From Aurantimicrobium sp. (GTDB lineage: Bacteria > Actinomycetota > Actinomycetes > Actinomycetales > Microbacteriaceae), in the NCBI GenBank assembly GCA_024644865.1, contig JAHEGZ010000005.1:16271-80270 (forward strand): DNA of 64,000 bases, given 5' to 3'. Positions 1 through 8,307 of this stretch are shown here, in pieces. Under the pieces are notes generated by a model. It was not told where the DNA came from, made no database searches, and saw only the letters and a list, made by a program, of their open reading frames with translations. Position numbers and translations under genes: made by a program. The first letter of the stretch is position 1. Every line of letters begins with the position of its first letter.

Positions 1-1
1 A

Positions 2-211
2 GTCGACGGCTTCATAGTCGCCTTCATTGCAGCGACAAAAAAGGGGATTTCTTACTACCCTCACTCGGGCTCCGTTTTAGACCTTGCCGGTGATTTGGTG
101 GCCGGGTACAGCAGAACCAAGGCGGCATTGCACGTGCCTCAGGGGGAGCTTCTTCCTACTGAACTGATCGAACGACTTATCGAGCTCAAGCTTTCGCTCG
201 TGCGGCAATAG
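2..211 (+). CDS. DUF1801-family protein, C-terminal part (cut by window edge)
   Basis: The last 69 codons of a gene that starts before the window. The visible part contains an SGSVL segment, then GYSRTKAALHVPQGELLP and a helical ending. This resembles the C-terminus of DUF1801 / YdhG-like proteins, where a GYS-x-x-K-G-T-I-x-F-P element is followed by a helix. Family members are small cytoplasmic proteins, some described as iron-chaperone-like; the function here is unknown. The reading frame ends in TAG at 209-211, and that stop lies inside the probable -10 element of the next gene. Confidence 0.6.
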   Translation, partial: VDGFIVAFIAATKKGISYYPHSGSVLDLAGDLVAGYSRTKAALHVPQGELLPTELIERLIELKLSLVRQ

Positions 212-220
212 GCTGAACCC
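209..220 (+). promoter_or_regulatory. leaderless-type -10 element for the membrane protein gene at 221
   Basis: TAGGCT at 209-214 is followed by exactly 6 nt and then the GTG at 221. This places the expected transcription start on the start codon. The first three bases are the TAG stop of the preceding gene. No ribosome-binding site is visible before the GTG. Confidence 0.5.
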
Positions 221-937
221 GTGGCAACCGCATCCAAGAAGCCTCGCGAAGGGCATATTCCCGAGCGAATGAGCCGTCGTGCCGCCAATCGATGGCCGGC
301 CTTCATCGCCATCGTGATCATGCTCGTCATTTATGCGGTCACTCCTCAAAACATGGTGCCCCGTGCCGTGATGATTGTCATCGCCAGCCTCATCTTCATC
401 GCCATCCTGGTCATCAATCCGACGACATCGGGTGCACGTTCGACAGTCTCACGCTGGCTTGCGGTCATCCTTGCCCTCTTGCTGATGGTCTCCAACCTCG
501 TTGACGTGGTGTTCATCGTGCGTGACCTGATTGCCGGCAAGGGTCTTGGCCCCGTGATTCTGCTTGAGGCTTTTGAAGTTTGGGTGGCCAACGTCATCGC
601 GTTTAGCATTGTGTACTGGGAAATCGACCGCGGAGGTCCCATTGGTCGAGCCACTCTGATGCGCTCGCAGTTACCCACCGCAGACTTCAAGTTCCCACAG
701 GATGACGAGCGCGCCGCATCGATTGAGGTCAGCAAAGACTCCTCAACGAGCAGGGCAAACTGGCGCCCGGGATACATCGATTACCTTTACATGGCACTGA
801 CGAACATGATGGCATTCACGCCGAATGACGTTGTCCCCCTGACTGCTCGCGCCAAGATTTTCATGGGAATTCAGGGGCTGAGCGGATTTGTGATTCTGGC
901 CCTGGTTATCGGGCGCTCCGTCAACATCCTCGCCTAG
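221..937 (+). CDS. multi-pass membrane protein with ion-channel-like C-terminus
   Basis: 238 residues with a basic N-terminal tail and about four hydrophobic segments (roughly residues 27-45, 47-66, 78-99 and 110-130), the fourth ending in VYWEIDRGGP. A polar linker follows, then a C-terminal region with DYLYMALTNMMAFTPND and a last hydrophobic helix. A re-entrant segment followed by a closing helix resembles the pore region of two-transmembrane potassium channels, but no TVGYG selectivity filter is present, so conduction is only a guess. Similar uncharacterised membrane proteins occur in many bacteria. GTG was chosen as start because of the leaderless-type -10 just before it. Confidence 0.6.
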   Translation: MATASKKPREGHIPERMSRRAANRWPAFIAIVIMLVIYAVTPQNMVPRAVMIVIASLIFIAILVINPTTSGARSTVSRWLAVILALLLMVSNLVDVVFIVRDLIAGKGLGPVILLEAFEVWVANVIAFSIVYWEIDRGGPIGRATLMRSQLPTADFKFPQDDERAASIEVSKDSSTSRANWRPGYIDYLYMALTNMMAFTPNDVVPLTARAKIFMGIQGLSGFVILALVIGRSVNILA

Positions 938-987
938 TTGTTTTCCGGCGGATAACATCGTCCCGTACAACAAATTCAGGAGTCATC

Positions 988-1194
988 ATGCTTTCGCTCA
1001 TCTCATCCACCGCTGGTCGCTGGATTCAAATTGTCGTCGGCCTCATTGTTCTCATCGGCGGATTCTGCTGGGGTCCCTGGGGCTTCATAGCGAGTGTGAT
1101 TGGCGTTGTGCTCATCGGCACCGGTGCCTCAGACACCAACCTGCTGGCTGGCTGGTTTGGTCGCGGTTACAACGGATCTGACATTCGGCGCTAA
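988..1194 (+). CDS. small two-helix membrane protein (DUF2892-like)
   Basis: 68 residues. Two hydrophobic stretches (about residues 10-28 and 30-48) are joined by a short WGPWG turn and followed by a hydrophilic tail. Size and layout resemble DUF2892 inner-membrane proteins, which often carry a glycine-rich two-helix hairpin. An AGGAG ribosome-binding site lies just upstream of the ATG, unlike the preceding gene, so this gene has its own leader. It ends directly against the stop of the convergent exporter gene. Function unknown. Confidence 0.6.
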   Translation: MLSLISSTAGRWIQIVVGLIVLIGGFCWGPWGFIASVIGVVLIGTGASDTNLLAGWFGRGYNGSDIRR

Positions 1195-3348
1195 CTAGTG
1201 GTCGAGCCCGACCTTGGAGAAGACCCACTTCATCCATTTCGGCGCCCACCAGTTGGCAGAACCGAACAGTTTCATCAGCGCAGGCACCAAGAGCGCGCGC
1301 ACGACCGTCGCGTCAAGCAAAATCGCAAACGCAAGCCCAAGTCCCAACATCTTGATGCTGGTTACGCCAGAGGTGACGAACGGCAAGAAGTTCACCGCAA
1401 GAATCAGTGCAGCGGCGGTGATGATGCGACCGCTTCGCTGCAGGCCAAGTGCCACTGACTCTTCGGTGCTCAAGCCCTGATCGTGCAGCTCTTTGATTCG
1501 GCTGAGCAAGAACAGCTCGTAGTCCATCGACAGTCCGAATGCGACGACGGCAATCAGGATGAAGTTCGATGCGTCGATCGACCCGGTCAGTTGGAAGTCA
1601 CCGAAGAGCCACATCAGGTTTCCGTCCAGGAAGATCCAACACAGGAATCCGAGTGTCGCTCCCAACGTGATGAGGTTGAGCAAGAAGGCCTTGATCGGCA
1701 ACAGAATGCTGCCGGTAAACAAGAACAACAAAATCAGCGTCGACGCGAAGACCCACAGCAAGAGCCACGGGAGCATTCGCGTAATGCCGTTCATCGAATC
1801 GGTGTAATCGGCTGCAATGCCACCGACCTGCACCTCGAATGATGTTTGGATTCCTCGGATGGCGTTGGTCAGATCCATGCCCGCGGTGCTGCGCGCCTCA
1901 ACGTTGTCAATCGCGACGATGCGTTGGGCGTTCCCCTTGACGTAATCGGCGAAGGCGGGAGCGAAACGTGTGTCAGTTGCACCCTTGACGGTGATGCCGA
2001 GTTGGCTCTGAACTCGAACGATGTGTTTGGTCTCGCTGAGTGTTTCGACATAAGCAGCGACCTGCTTCTCGCTCCCACCGGTCACGATGATTTCGATGGG
2101 TTTACCCTCTTGGCCATCGAAACGAGTTCGCACGATTTCACTGGCGACCGCAATGGGGGCATCCTTGGCGAGGATGCGCTCGTCAACCAGGCCGAACTTG
2201 ACGTTTGAGCCGAGTGCAACCAGACCGCCGAGAGCTACGAGCGTGATGATGAGCACGGGAATTGCCCGGCGCATGACGAAGCGCGAAATGCTCGCCCACA
2301 TGCCTGTGTCTTTGGGAGTCAGGTCGCCGCGGAGTACGCGCAACTTGTTTACTCGGTCACCCAAGAGAGCAAGTGTTGCCGGGAGTGCGATGAGTGCGCC
2401 CAGAACGGCAACGAAAACCACAGCAACGCCCGCGTACGCGAAGGAGCGCAAGAAATACTGCGGGAATATGACCATCGACGCAATCACCACGGCAACGGTG
2501 AGACCAGAGAACAGCACAGTTCGACCGGCGGTTTCAACAGTTTTGGTCACGGCCTCCTTGACGGCAAGACCTCGGGCGCGCTCCTCTCTAAAGCGGTTCA
2601 CCATGAGCAGGGCGTAGTCGATGCCGAGGCCCAGACCCATCGCGGTCACGAGATTGAGCGCAAAGATGGAGACATCGGTGAACTGGGTCGCTACCCAGAT
2701 GAAGAAGAACCCGCCGAGCATGCCGAGGCCGCCCACCATGAGAGGCAATCCCGCCGCGACCAGAGAGCCAAAGACAAAGAGCAACAGAATGATGCTCAGC
2801 GGGATGGCGATGCTTTCGGCCAAACCGATGTCTTTGGTGATTGTGCCGTTCAGAGCGTTGGCCATCGCAGAAATGCCGGTGTAGTACACCTTAATTCCGT
2901 CGCGTTCGGCGCCCAAAGTGTTTTCGAGCAGGGTGGTTTCGGCCGAAACCTTGACGTCCTTGTCGTAGCTCACAAAGAAGTAGGCGGCTTTCGAATCGGT
3001 GCTCTTGAGCGAGGCGGGTTCCCCCAGGCTGAAGTAGCTGGTCACCGATGCAACACCGGGAATGTCTTCGATCGTATTTGTCAGGGCTCTCGCCTGAGCT
3101 CGGCTCGTCGCGGACTGAACATCCTGCGGGAAGTCGCCCACGATCACCATCTCAGGGTTCTTCACCCCAAACGTGTCGTGAAGTTCATTAAAGACGGCGG
3201 TCGACTCGCTCTTCGGATCGTTGTATCCCGCTGCTTGCAGATTTCCGAAAGCCTGCATTCCCCAGATGGCAGAGAACCCGACCAGCCCGAGGAAAACCAA
3301 GAGCGAGACAAGGGGGCGACCGACAACAACGCGGGCAATAAATTTCAC
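1195..3348 (-). CDS. MmpL-family RND exporter
   Basis: 717 residues, the usual size of an MMPL transporter. The two-fold repeat is clear: an N-terminal membrane anchor (about residues 8-30), an extracytoplasmic domain, a helix bundle with GLGIDYALL (Asp-Tyr at about 244-245), then a second half with the matching GLSMDYELFL near the end. The Asp-Tyr pairs are the proton-relay sites of MmpL proteins. Such proteins export lipids, siderophores or drugs across the inner membrane using the proton gradient; the substrate here cannot be told. The start is GTG with GGAG upstream. It lies 61 nt downstream of the MATE gene on the same strand, so the two exporters may be co-transcribed. Confidence 0.85.
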   Translation of the reverse strand: MKFIARVVVGRPLVSLLVFLGLVGFSAIWGMQAFGNLQAAGYNDPKSESTAVFNELHDTFGVKNPEMVIVGDFPQDVQSATSRAQARALTNTIEDIPGVASVTSYFSLGEPASLKSTDSKAAYFFVSYDKDVKVSAETTLLENTLGAERDGIKVYYTGISAMANALNGTITKDIGLAESIAIPLSIILLLFVFGSLVAAGLPLMVGGLGMLGGFFFIWVATQFTDVSIFALNLVTAMGLGLGIDYALLMVNRFREERARGLAVKEAVTKTVETAGRTVLFSGLTVAVVIASMVIFPQYFLRSFAYAGVAVVFVAVLGALIALPATLALLGDRVNKLRVLRGDLTPKDTGMWASISRFVMRRAIPVLIITLVALGGLVALGSNVKFGLVDERILAKDAPIAVASEIVRTRFDGQEGKPIEIIVTGGSEKQVAAYVETLSETKHIVRVQSQLGITVKGATDTRFAPAFADYVKGNAQRIVAIDNVEARSTAGMDLTNAIRGIQTSFEVQVGGIAADYTDSMNGITRMLPWLLLWVFASTLILLFLFTGSILLPIKAFLLNLITLGATLGFLCWIFLDGNLMWLFGDFQLTGSIDASNFILIAVVAFGLSMDYELFLLSRIKELHDQGLSTEESVALGLQRSGRIITAAALILAVNFLPFVTSGVTSIKMLGLGLAFAILLDATVVRALLVPALMKLFGSANWWAPKWMKWVFSKVGLDH

Positions 3349-3409
3349 ACGAGCTCCAAAGAAGGGGTTATTCGATGCTAAGCGCTGAGGAATGGCTCGC
3401 TTGACCGAC

Positions 3410-4828
3410 CTACGACTGGATGAGGCTTTCGTAAGGGTCTTCGGCGAGAGGGTTCAGCATATTGTGCTTCTCGGCAATGGCATCCCAGTTCAGCCGACGG
3501 CCGCGCCACGAGAAAACGCTGATCTTCGCGAGTTCCTCCATTGCCCGCGCAATGAAAACTCCGTAGATACCCAGGGGGGTGCAGAGTCCGAGCACGACCG
3601 CGAGTGGAAGACCGACGACGAATGGACCGACAAAGTCTCCCAGTACGACGCCGCGAAGGTCGTTGGCGCTCGGCAATATGGATGCCCCCATCAGTGACCC
3701 GCGCACCTTGACCGGTTGCAGCACGGCGTTGATCACAATTCCTGCGGTCGCGTACGTGATCACGATTGCCGGCACCTCGGGATACATGACGTTGAGTCCG
3801 AGTGACGAAAGCGCGTAGAGAAGTCCGAAGATGCTTGCCGTGACGAGCGCGATGCGCTTGATGTAGGTCACCCAGGCGCGAGCGAGTGGTCCGTTGGCTG
3901 CGCCCACTGCGCGACCAGTCAGGGCATTATTTGCGTTCATCAACCCCATCGAACCCACGAAGAAAATGCCCTCGAGGTTGCCAACAATCTGGGAGGCGGC
4001 AAGCGCTGCGTCACCGATGTGTGCGGTGATGACGTTGTAGAGAAACTGTCCTCCCGACCAAATGCCACCGGTGAGCCCCATCGGGGCGGCGAGCACGACG
4101 AGCGGCCCAAGAACTGACTTCCACTCGCGCAGGCGTCCGGGCATTTCCCACTTGGCGATGTGGAAGACGCCGAAGGTTTGAATCGCCATGATGATGACCT
4201 TGACGGCCGTTGCGATGATCATCGCCCACGCGGCACCGGTGACGCCGAGTGCGGGAACCGGCCCCCATCCGTAAACGAGGGCGATAGCTAGAGGCACTTG
4301 CAAAATACTCGTGACGAGTGTGGCCACCATCGGGCTGCGAGCGTGGTCGGCCGATCGCAAAACTCCGCTGAGCACCTGAACGATCAGGGCGAGGAACAGG
4401 AATCCCAGTGTGAGCGCGAGATAGGTGGCACCGGCCTCGACAACCGCGGGGGATGCGCCAACAGCGGCAAATATTTGGCGGGGCCAAATCGCAAAGGGGG
4501 CACCCACGACAAGGGCAATGACCACGGTTGTCGTCACCGCTGAGGTCACGACCTTGTTCAGCTCTTTCTCGCGCTTGGCTCCATAGGCGCGTGCGACCAA
4601 AATCGACGTGCTCGCGCCGAGAGCGCCGAGGATAAAGAACGGCACATAGAGAATGCTCGACGCGAAGCCCACGGCTGCCACCGCGGTTTCACCCAGACCG
4701 GCGACGATGACCTGACTGACCAGATTCAGCCCAAGAATGAGCATGAATTCGAGGCTCACGGGTACTGCAACTCGTGCCACTTCCCGGCCGGGATTGGCGG
4801 GCAGATACTGTCTCAGGGTCTCACGCAT
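3410..4828 (-). CDS. MATE-family multidrug/sodium efflux transporter
   Basis: 472 residues with about twelve hydrophobic segments in two similar halves, as in DinF/NorM-type MATE exporters. The N-terminal part carries the typical SLEFMLILGLNLVSQVIVAG and later GLGETAVAAVGFASSI. MATE proteins expel cationic drugs or metabolites in exchange for Na+ or H+. The frame stays open far upstream, but ATG at 4828 is chosen because GGGAGG sits just before it and because a longer protein would overlap the divergent hydrolase gene and have a non-hydrophobic arginine-rich extension. It is divergent from the isochorismatase-like gene and precedes the MmpL gene. Confidence 0.88.
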   Translation of the reverse strand: MRETLRQYLPANPGREVARVAVPVSLEFMLILGLNLVSQVIVAGLGETAVAAVGFASSILYVPFFILGALGASTSILVARAYGAKREKELNKVVTSAVTTTVVIALVVGAPFAIWPRQIFAAVGASPAVVEAGATYLALTLGFLFLALIVQVLSGVLRSADHARSPMVATLVTSILQVPLAIALVYGWGPVPALGVTGAAWAMIIATAVKVIIMAIQTFGVFHIAKWEMPGRLREWKSVLGPLVVLAAPMGLTGGIWSGGQFLYNVITAHIGDAALAASQIVGNLEGIFFVGSMGLMNANNALTGRAVGAANGPLARAWVTYIKRIALVTASIFGLLYALSSLGLNVMYPEVPAIVITYATAGIVINAVLQPVKVRGSLMGASILPSANDLRGVVLGDFVGPFVVGLPLAVVLGLCTPLGIYGVFIARAMEELAKISVFSWRGRRLNWDAIAEKHNMLNPLAEDPYESLIQS

Positions 4829-4894
4829 GCGACCTCCCAACTTACCCGGTTCACGGCTAGGGTGAGAACAGAATGCGAACCAACGGAGGTTGTC

Positions 4895-5503
4895 ATGTGG
4901 AGCCTTGACCCAACCAAGTGCGCCCTGCTCGTCATCGACATGCAGAACGATTTTGTACTCGAGGGATATCCGATGGAGGTGCCCAATGCTCGCAAAGCCA
5001 TTCCGCACATCCAGCGACTGATTTCTGCAAGCCGCGAGCTGAACATCCCGATCTTCTACACGCAACACACGCTGACCGAGGGTGCCGTGAATTCTCCGCT
5101 CGAAGCCGCCTACAACCCCAAGCTCTTTGAAGTCGGGATGCGCCCGGGCACCTTTGGCGTGCAAGTGATTGACGACCTCAAGCCGGCCGCCGAAGATACC
5201 GTCATCACGAAGTATCGCTACAACGCGTTCCACAACACGCTGCTCGAGCCGATGCTCAAGACCATTCGCGGACTCAACCAGATTGACACCGTCATTATCA
5301 CGGGCACTCTCACCGAAGTGTGCTGCGACTCGACCGCTCGCGGCGCCTACATGCGTGACTACAAGGTTGCATTTGTCGACGATGCCACCGGCGGTCTGAG
5401 CGAAGAGGCCGAACAAGCCACGTTCAAGGCGATGAGCATGTTCTTTGGTCGCGTGATGAACACTGACGCGACTCTTGCTGAACTGGGCGTCGCCAACGCC
5501 TAG
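4895..5503 (+). CDS. isochorismatase-like cysteine hydrolase
   Basis: 202 residues. The catalytic triad of the family is present: Asp15 in LLVIDMQNDF, Lys106 in VITKYRYNAF and a cysteine (143 or 144) in TGTLTEVCCDSTARGA. The family includes nicotinamidases, isochorismatases and N-carbamoyl amidohydrolases, and this sequence does not allow a choice among them. A nicotinamidase role would fit the nearby NAD operon, but that is context only. ATG at 4895 is preferred over a start 11 codons upstream because GGAGG lies at the right distance. Its TAG stop overlaps the -10 of the next gene. Confidence 0.85.
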   Translation: MWSLDPTKCALLVIDMQNDFVLEGYPMEVPNARKAIPHIQRLISASRELNIPIFYTQHTLTEGAVNSPLEAAYNPKLFEVGMRPGTFGVQVIDDLKPAAEDTVITKYRYNAFHNTLLEPMLKTIRGLNQIDTVIITGTLTEVCCDSTARGAYMRDYKVAFVDDATGGLSEEAEQATFKAMSMFFGRVMNTDATLAELGVANA

Positions 5504-5512
5504 GCTTTTCTT
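5501..5512 (+). promoter_or_regulatory. leaderless-type -10 element overlapping a stop codon
   Basis: TAGGCT at 5501-5506, then 6 nt, then ATG at 5513. The TAG is also the stop codon of the isochorismatase-like gene. This suggests the SRPBCC gene has its own start of transcription in addition to any read-through. Confidence 0.5.
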
Positions 5513-5980
5513 ATGCCTGAAAAGTACTCACTTCAGACGTCGATCGTGATCGACGCCCCCGCCAAGAAGGTCTTCGACCTTATGCTCGACCTCAACCAGT
5601 TCGACGACTGGAACCCGTTCCGCACGATGGACCCGTCAGTAACGACGAAGGTCACTCAGGCAAAGCCCGGTCCGGGTTCCCTTTACGAATATCAAGGCGA
5701 CCGCATCGGCCGCGGGCAACAGCTCGTCGTCTCCGCGCAGAAGCCAAATCTCATCGTTTCCGAGATGTCGTTCTTCGGAAAGAAGAAGACCAACACCGCG
5801 AACATTGAGTTTCGCATCCACGAAGAAACTGCCGGCACGCTCGTCACGTGGTACATGGAAGGCGAGCGCGGCCTTGGCGGCAAGTTCATGGGTGTGGTTC
5901 TTGGCTTCGACAAAATGATGGGCAAGTCTTTTGCCACTGGACTTGCGGCGCTCAAGTCGCTGATGGAATCGGAGAAGTAG
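5513..5980 (+). CDS. SRPBCC (START-like, polyketide cyclase-type) protein
   Basis: 155 residues. The opening pattern, a beta strand then IDAPAKKVFDLMLDLNQF followed by DDWNPF, is typical of the Bet v1/START helix-grip fold found in polyketide_cyc2 proteins. A central run of beta strands and a long C-terminal helix complete the fold. Members bind hydrophobic ligands in a cavity; most bacterial ones have no known ligand. No signal peptide or membrane segment is seen, so it is probably cytoplasmic. The next gene starts at the base after its stop codon. Confidence 0.75.
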   Translation: MPEKYSLQTSIVIDAPAKKVFDLMLDLNQFDDWNPFRTMDPSVTTKVTQAKPGPGSLYEYQGDRIGRGQQLVVSAQKPNLIVSEMSFFGKKKTNTANIEFRIHEETAGTLVTWYMEGERGLGGKFMGVVLGFDKMMGKSFATGLAALKSLMESEK

Positions 5981-6268
5981 GTGTCAGAATTTGCGCCCGA
6001 GATCGTCGAGGCGATCACCGGTTACATGAACGCAAATCAGGCTGAGTCAAACCTGGTTATCGTCAAGACGCTGGGCGAGACTCGCGACGCGACGGCAGCT
6101 GCTCTGGTCGGCTTCGACTCAGAAGCTGCGATTTTTAGCGCCACTCTTGGTGAGGGCGAAGTTGAGGTGCGAGTGCCTTGGAGCTACGAAGTCACCACCC
6201 GTGACCAGGTGCGCGAGCAGCTTTTTGCCATGCTCGACCGGGCTGTGGCTCTTTACGACTTCGAGTAG
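5981..6268 (+). CDS. small DUF2470-like protein
   Basis: 95 residues starting with GTG directly after the stop of the SRPBCC gene. The arrangement of an N-terminal helix with YMNANQ, a DATAAALVGFDSEAA strand, a VEVRVPW strand and a closing helix resembles the DUF2470 domain, which is often found at the end of haem-utilisation and FMN-binding-split-barrel proteins but here stands alone. No enzymatic motif is visible. Assignment is by pattern only. It ends 24 nt before the end of the convergent NAD operon. Confidence 0.55.
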   Translation: MSEFAPEIVEAITGYMNANQAESNLVIVKTLGETRDATAAALVGFDSEAAIFSATLGEGEVEVRVPWSYEVTTRDQVREQLFAMLDRAVALYDFE

Positions 6269-6292
6269 TTCGACCGCTCGACGTTAGGGTCA

Positions 6293-7459
6293 CTAGCCGC
6301 CGAGCGACTCAACTGCAATAACGGATGCGCGCAGCGCACTCGCGGCCTGCTTGAGGTCTTCGGCGCTTGTGCCGTGGCTCAAGCTAAATCGCACGCTCGT
6401 TTGGGCCACCTCCGGCGCGTATCCGCAGGCCAGTAGCACGTGCGAAGGATCATCGCGCCCGGCGGCGCAGGCAGAACCGCTGGAAACAATCACGCCATGT
6501 TCCTCGAGTTGGAGAAGTACTGCCTCGCCGCTGATGCCCTCGAAAACGAATGAGGCAATGGCGGGGGAGCGACTGGCTCCCGTCGGTCCGGTGAGTCGGG
6601 CTCGAGGGATGGTGGTCAAGACCTCCTCGATGAATGCGTCACGCCGGGAAATCGTCTCGTCTCGCTCATTGAGCTCCCCCTGCTGAGTGAGCTTGTCGAA
6701 ATCACGAAGCCCATCCACGGCGGCCGCAAGCGCAACAGCCCAGGCAACGTTCTCGGTGCCGGAGCGAACGGAGAATTCCTGGCCGCCTCCGTGCAGCAGT
6801 GGCTCAATGCTCGCGCCCGAGCGCAGGTAGAACGCACCCACGCCTTTGGGGGCACCAATCTTGTGACCCGAGAAGCTCAGTGCGTCGACACCGAGCTCGG
6901 AAACGCTGACGGGCATCCACCCGATAGCCTGCACTGCGTCGGTGTGAACGAGTGCCCCAACCTGGTGCGCTTCAGCCGCAAAACGAGCAATCGGGTGAAT
7001 CGTGCCGATCTCGTTATTCGCAAGCATGAGCGTGACGAGCGAGGTGTCGGGGCGTAGAGCTGCAGAAAGGGTATTCGGGTCAATCTCGCCCTCGTGATTG
7101 ACCGGCAACCACGTGATCTCGAAGCCATGAGCTCGCTCGAGGTAACGAAGGCTTTCAAGAACCGCCTCGTGCTCGGTCTTCGCGCTCAGGATGTGCTTGC
7201 CTCGCGGGTTTGCCAAAGCGAGACCGATCACGCCGAGATTGTTACCCTCGGTACCACCGGAAGTGAAGGTGACTTCCGTTGCACGCGCTCCAATGAACGC
7301 AGCGACCCGGGAGCGGGCATCCTCGAGGGCAACGGATGCCCTGTGCCCGAGCTCGTGCGTACTCGAGGCGTTGCCAAACTCCCCGGTCAGGTATGGCCAC
7401 GCGGCTTCGAGCGCCGCCGGAACAACTGGCGTCGTCGCAGCGTGATCGAGGTACATCAT
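6293..7459 (-). CDS. cysteine desulfurase (NifS/IscS-like), last gene of the NAD operon
   Basis: 388 residues, fold-type I PLP enzyme. The PLP lysine is Lys200 in SFSGHKIGAPKG, preceded by the His/Asp cofactor site VHTDAVQA. The catalytic cysteine is Cys331 in the SSGSACAAGRDDPSH loop. The enzyme removes sulfur from cysteine for Fe-S cluster assembly. Its place as last gene of the quinolinate pathway operon, with its ATG overlapping the nadC stop, suggests that it supplies the [4Fe-4S] cluster of NadA, as proposed for nifS-like genes in the nad operons of other bacteria. It could also serve general Fe-S assembly. Confidence 0.9.
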   Translation of the reverse strand: MMYLDHAATTPVVPAALEAAWPYLTGEFGNASSTHELGHRASVALEDARSRVAAFIGARATEVTFTSGGTEGNNLGVIGLALANPRGKHILSAKTEHEAVLESLRYLERAHGFEITWLPVNHEGEIDPNTLSAALRPDTSLVTLMLANNEIGTIHPIARFAAEAHQVGALVHTDAVQAIGWMPVSVSELGVDALSFSGHKIGAPKGVGAFYLRSGASIEPLLHGGGQEFSVRSGTENVAWAVALAAAVDGLRDFDKLTQQGELNERDETISRRDAFIEEVLTTIPRARLTGPTGASRSPAIASFVFEGISGEAVLLQLEEHGVIVSSGSACAAGRDDPSHVLLACGYAPEVAQTSVRFSLSHGTSAEDLKQAASALRASVIAVESLGG

Positions 7460-8307
7460 GAGATCTGAACGTCCAAGCCCAAATCGAGTGCGCGGGCGGA
7501 GTGAGTGAGCGCGCCCACGGAGATGTAGTCGACGCCCGTGCTGGCGATGCCGGCAACGGTGTCGAGGTTGACACCGCCGCTTGCCTCAACCTTGGCTCGG
7601 CCGGCCACCTGGGCCACGCCCGTGCGCAGGTCGGCCAGCGAGAAGTTATCGAGCATGATCACGTCAACGCCGCCGGCGAGCACCGCGTCGATCTGGTCGA
7701 GGCGGTCGACTTCAACTTCGAAGACCATTCCGGCTGGCAGTTGTGCCTTGACCTGCTGGAGGGCGGTGGTGACGTCGAGGCCGTCCTGCGTGAGAACGGC
7801 GAGGTGGTTGTCTTTGGCCATGAATGCGTCAGAAAGGCTGAATCGGTGGTTGGTGCCTCCGCCACAGACGACCGCGTGACGCTCGAACGCGCGCAACGTG
7901 GGTGTGGTCTTTCGGGTATCAAGAATCACGGCGTTCGTTCCAGCGACCGCATCAACGTATGCGCGAGTGAGAGTGGCAATGCCGCTCATACGCTGGGCAA
8001 AGTTGAGCCCGACGCGTTCGCCGGTGAGAACGGCGCGAGCTGGGCCGATGACGCGAGCGAGTTCGTCACCAGCGACGAAAGCGTCGCCGTCGTTCTTGAG
8101 CAGGTCAACGCGAACGCTCGGATCAGTCAGCGTGAACGCAGCTGCGAAAACGTCAGCTCCGGCAAAAACGCCCGGCTCTCGTGCGGCCAGAACCGCGGTT
8201 GCCTGTGCGCCGGCGGGAATGACGAGGGTCGAGGTGATGTCGCCGGTGGGGGCATCCTCGGCCAAAGCGGCCGCGACCACGGTGTTCATGAGGTGCGCAT
8301 CAAGCAT
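7456..8307 (-). CDS. nadC: nicotinate-nucleotide pyrophosphorylase (quinolinate phosphoribosyltransferase)
   Basis: 283 residues, normal for NadC. Hallmarks are the N-terminal EDAPTGDITS, the LNFAQRMSGIAT helix, ILDTRKTTPTLR with the quinolinate-binding basic residues, FEVEVDRLDQ, VDVIMLDNFS and the C-terminal VEASGGVN and GVDYISVGALTHS. It joins quinolinate to PRPP and releases CO2, giving nicotinate mononucleotide. It overlaps nadB upstream by 8 nt and the desulfurase downstream by 4 nt, so the three are clearly one transcript. Confidence 0.95.
   Translation of the reverse strand: MLDAHLMNTVVAAALAEDAPTGDITSTLVIPAGAQATAVLAAREPGVFAGADVFAAAFTLTDPSVRVDLLKNDGDAFVAGDELARVIGPARAVLTGERVGLNFAQRMSGIATLTRAYVDAVAGTNAVILDTRKTTPTLRAFERHAVVCGGGTNHRFSLSDAFMAKDNHLAVLTQDGLDVTTALQQVKAQLPAGMVFEVEVDRLDQIDAVLAGGVDVIMLDNFSLADLRTGVAQVAGRAKVEASGGVNLDTVAGIASTGVDYISVGALTHSARALDLGLDVQIS

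Noticed and set aside
1195..3348. MmpL exporter as evidence for a mycolic-acid-containing organism
   Set aside because: MmpL-like RND proteins are widespread in actinobacteria that lack mycolates; no mycolate synthesis gene is present.
4829..5416. N-terminal extension of the MATE protein across the isochorismatase-like gene
   Set aside because: The extension has no hydrophobic or family-like sequence and lies antisense to a gene with an intact catalytic triad; ATG at 4828 has a good ribosome-binding site.
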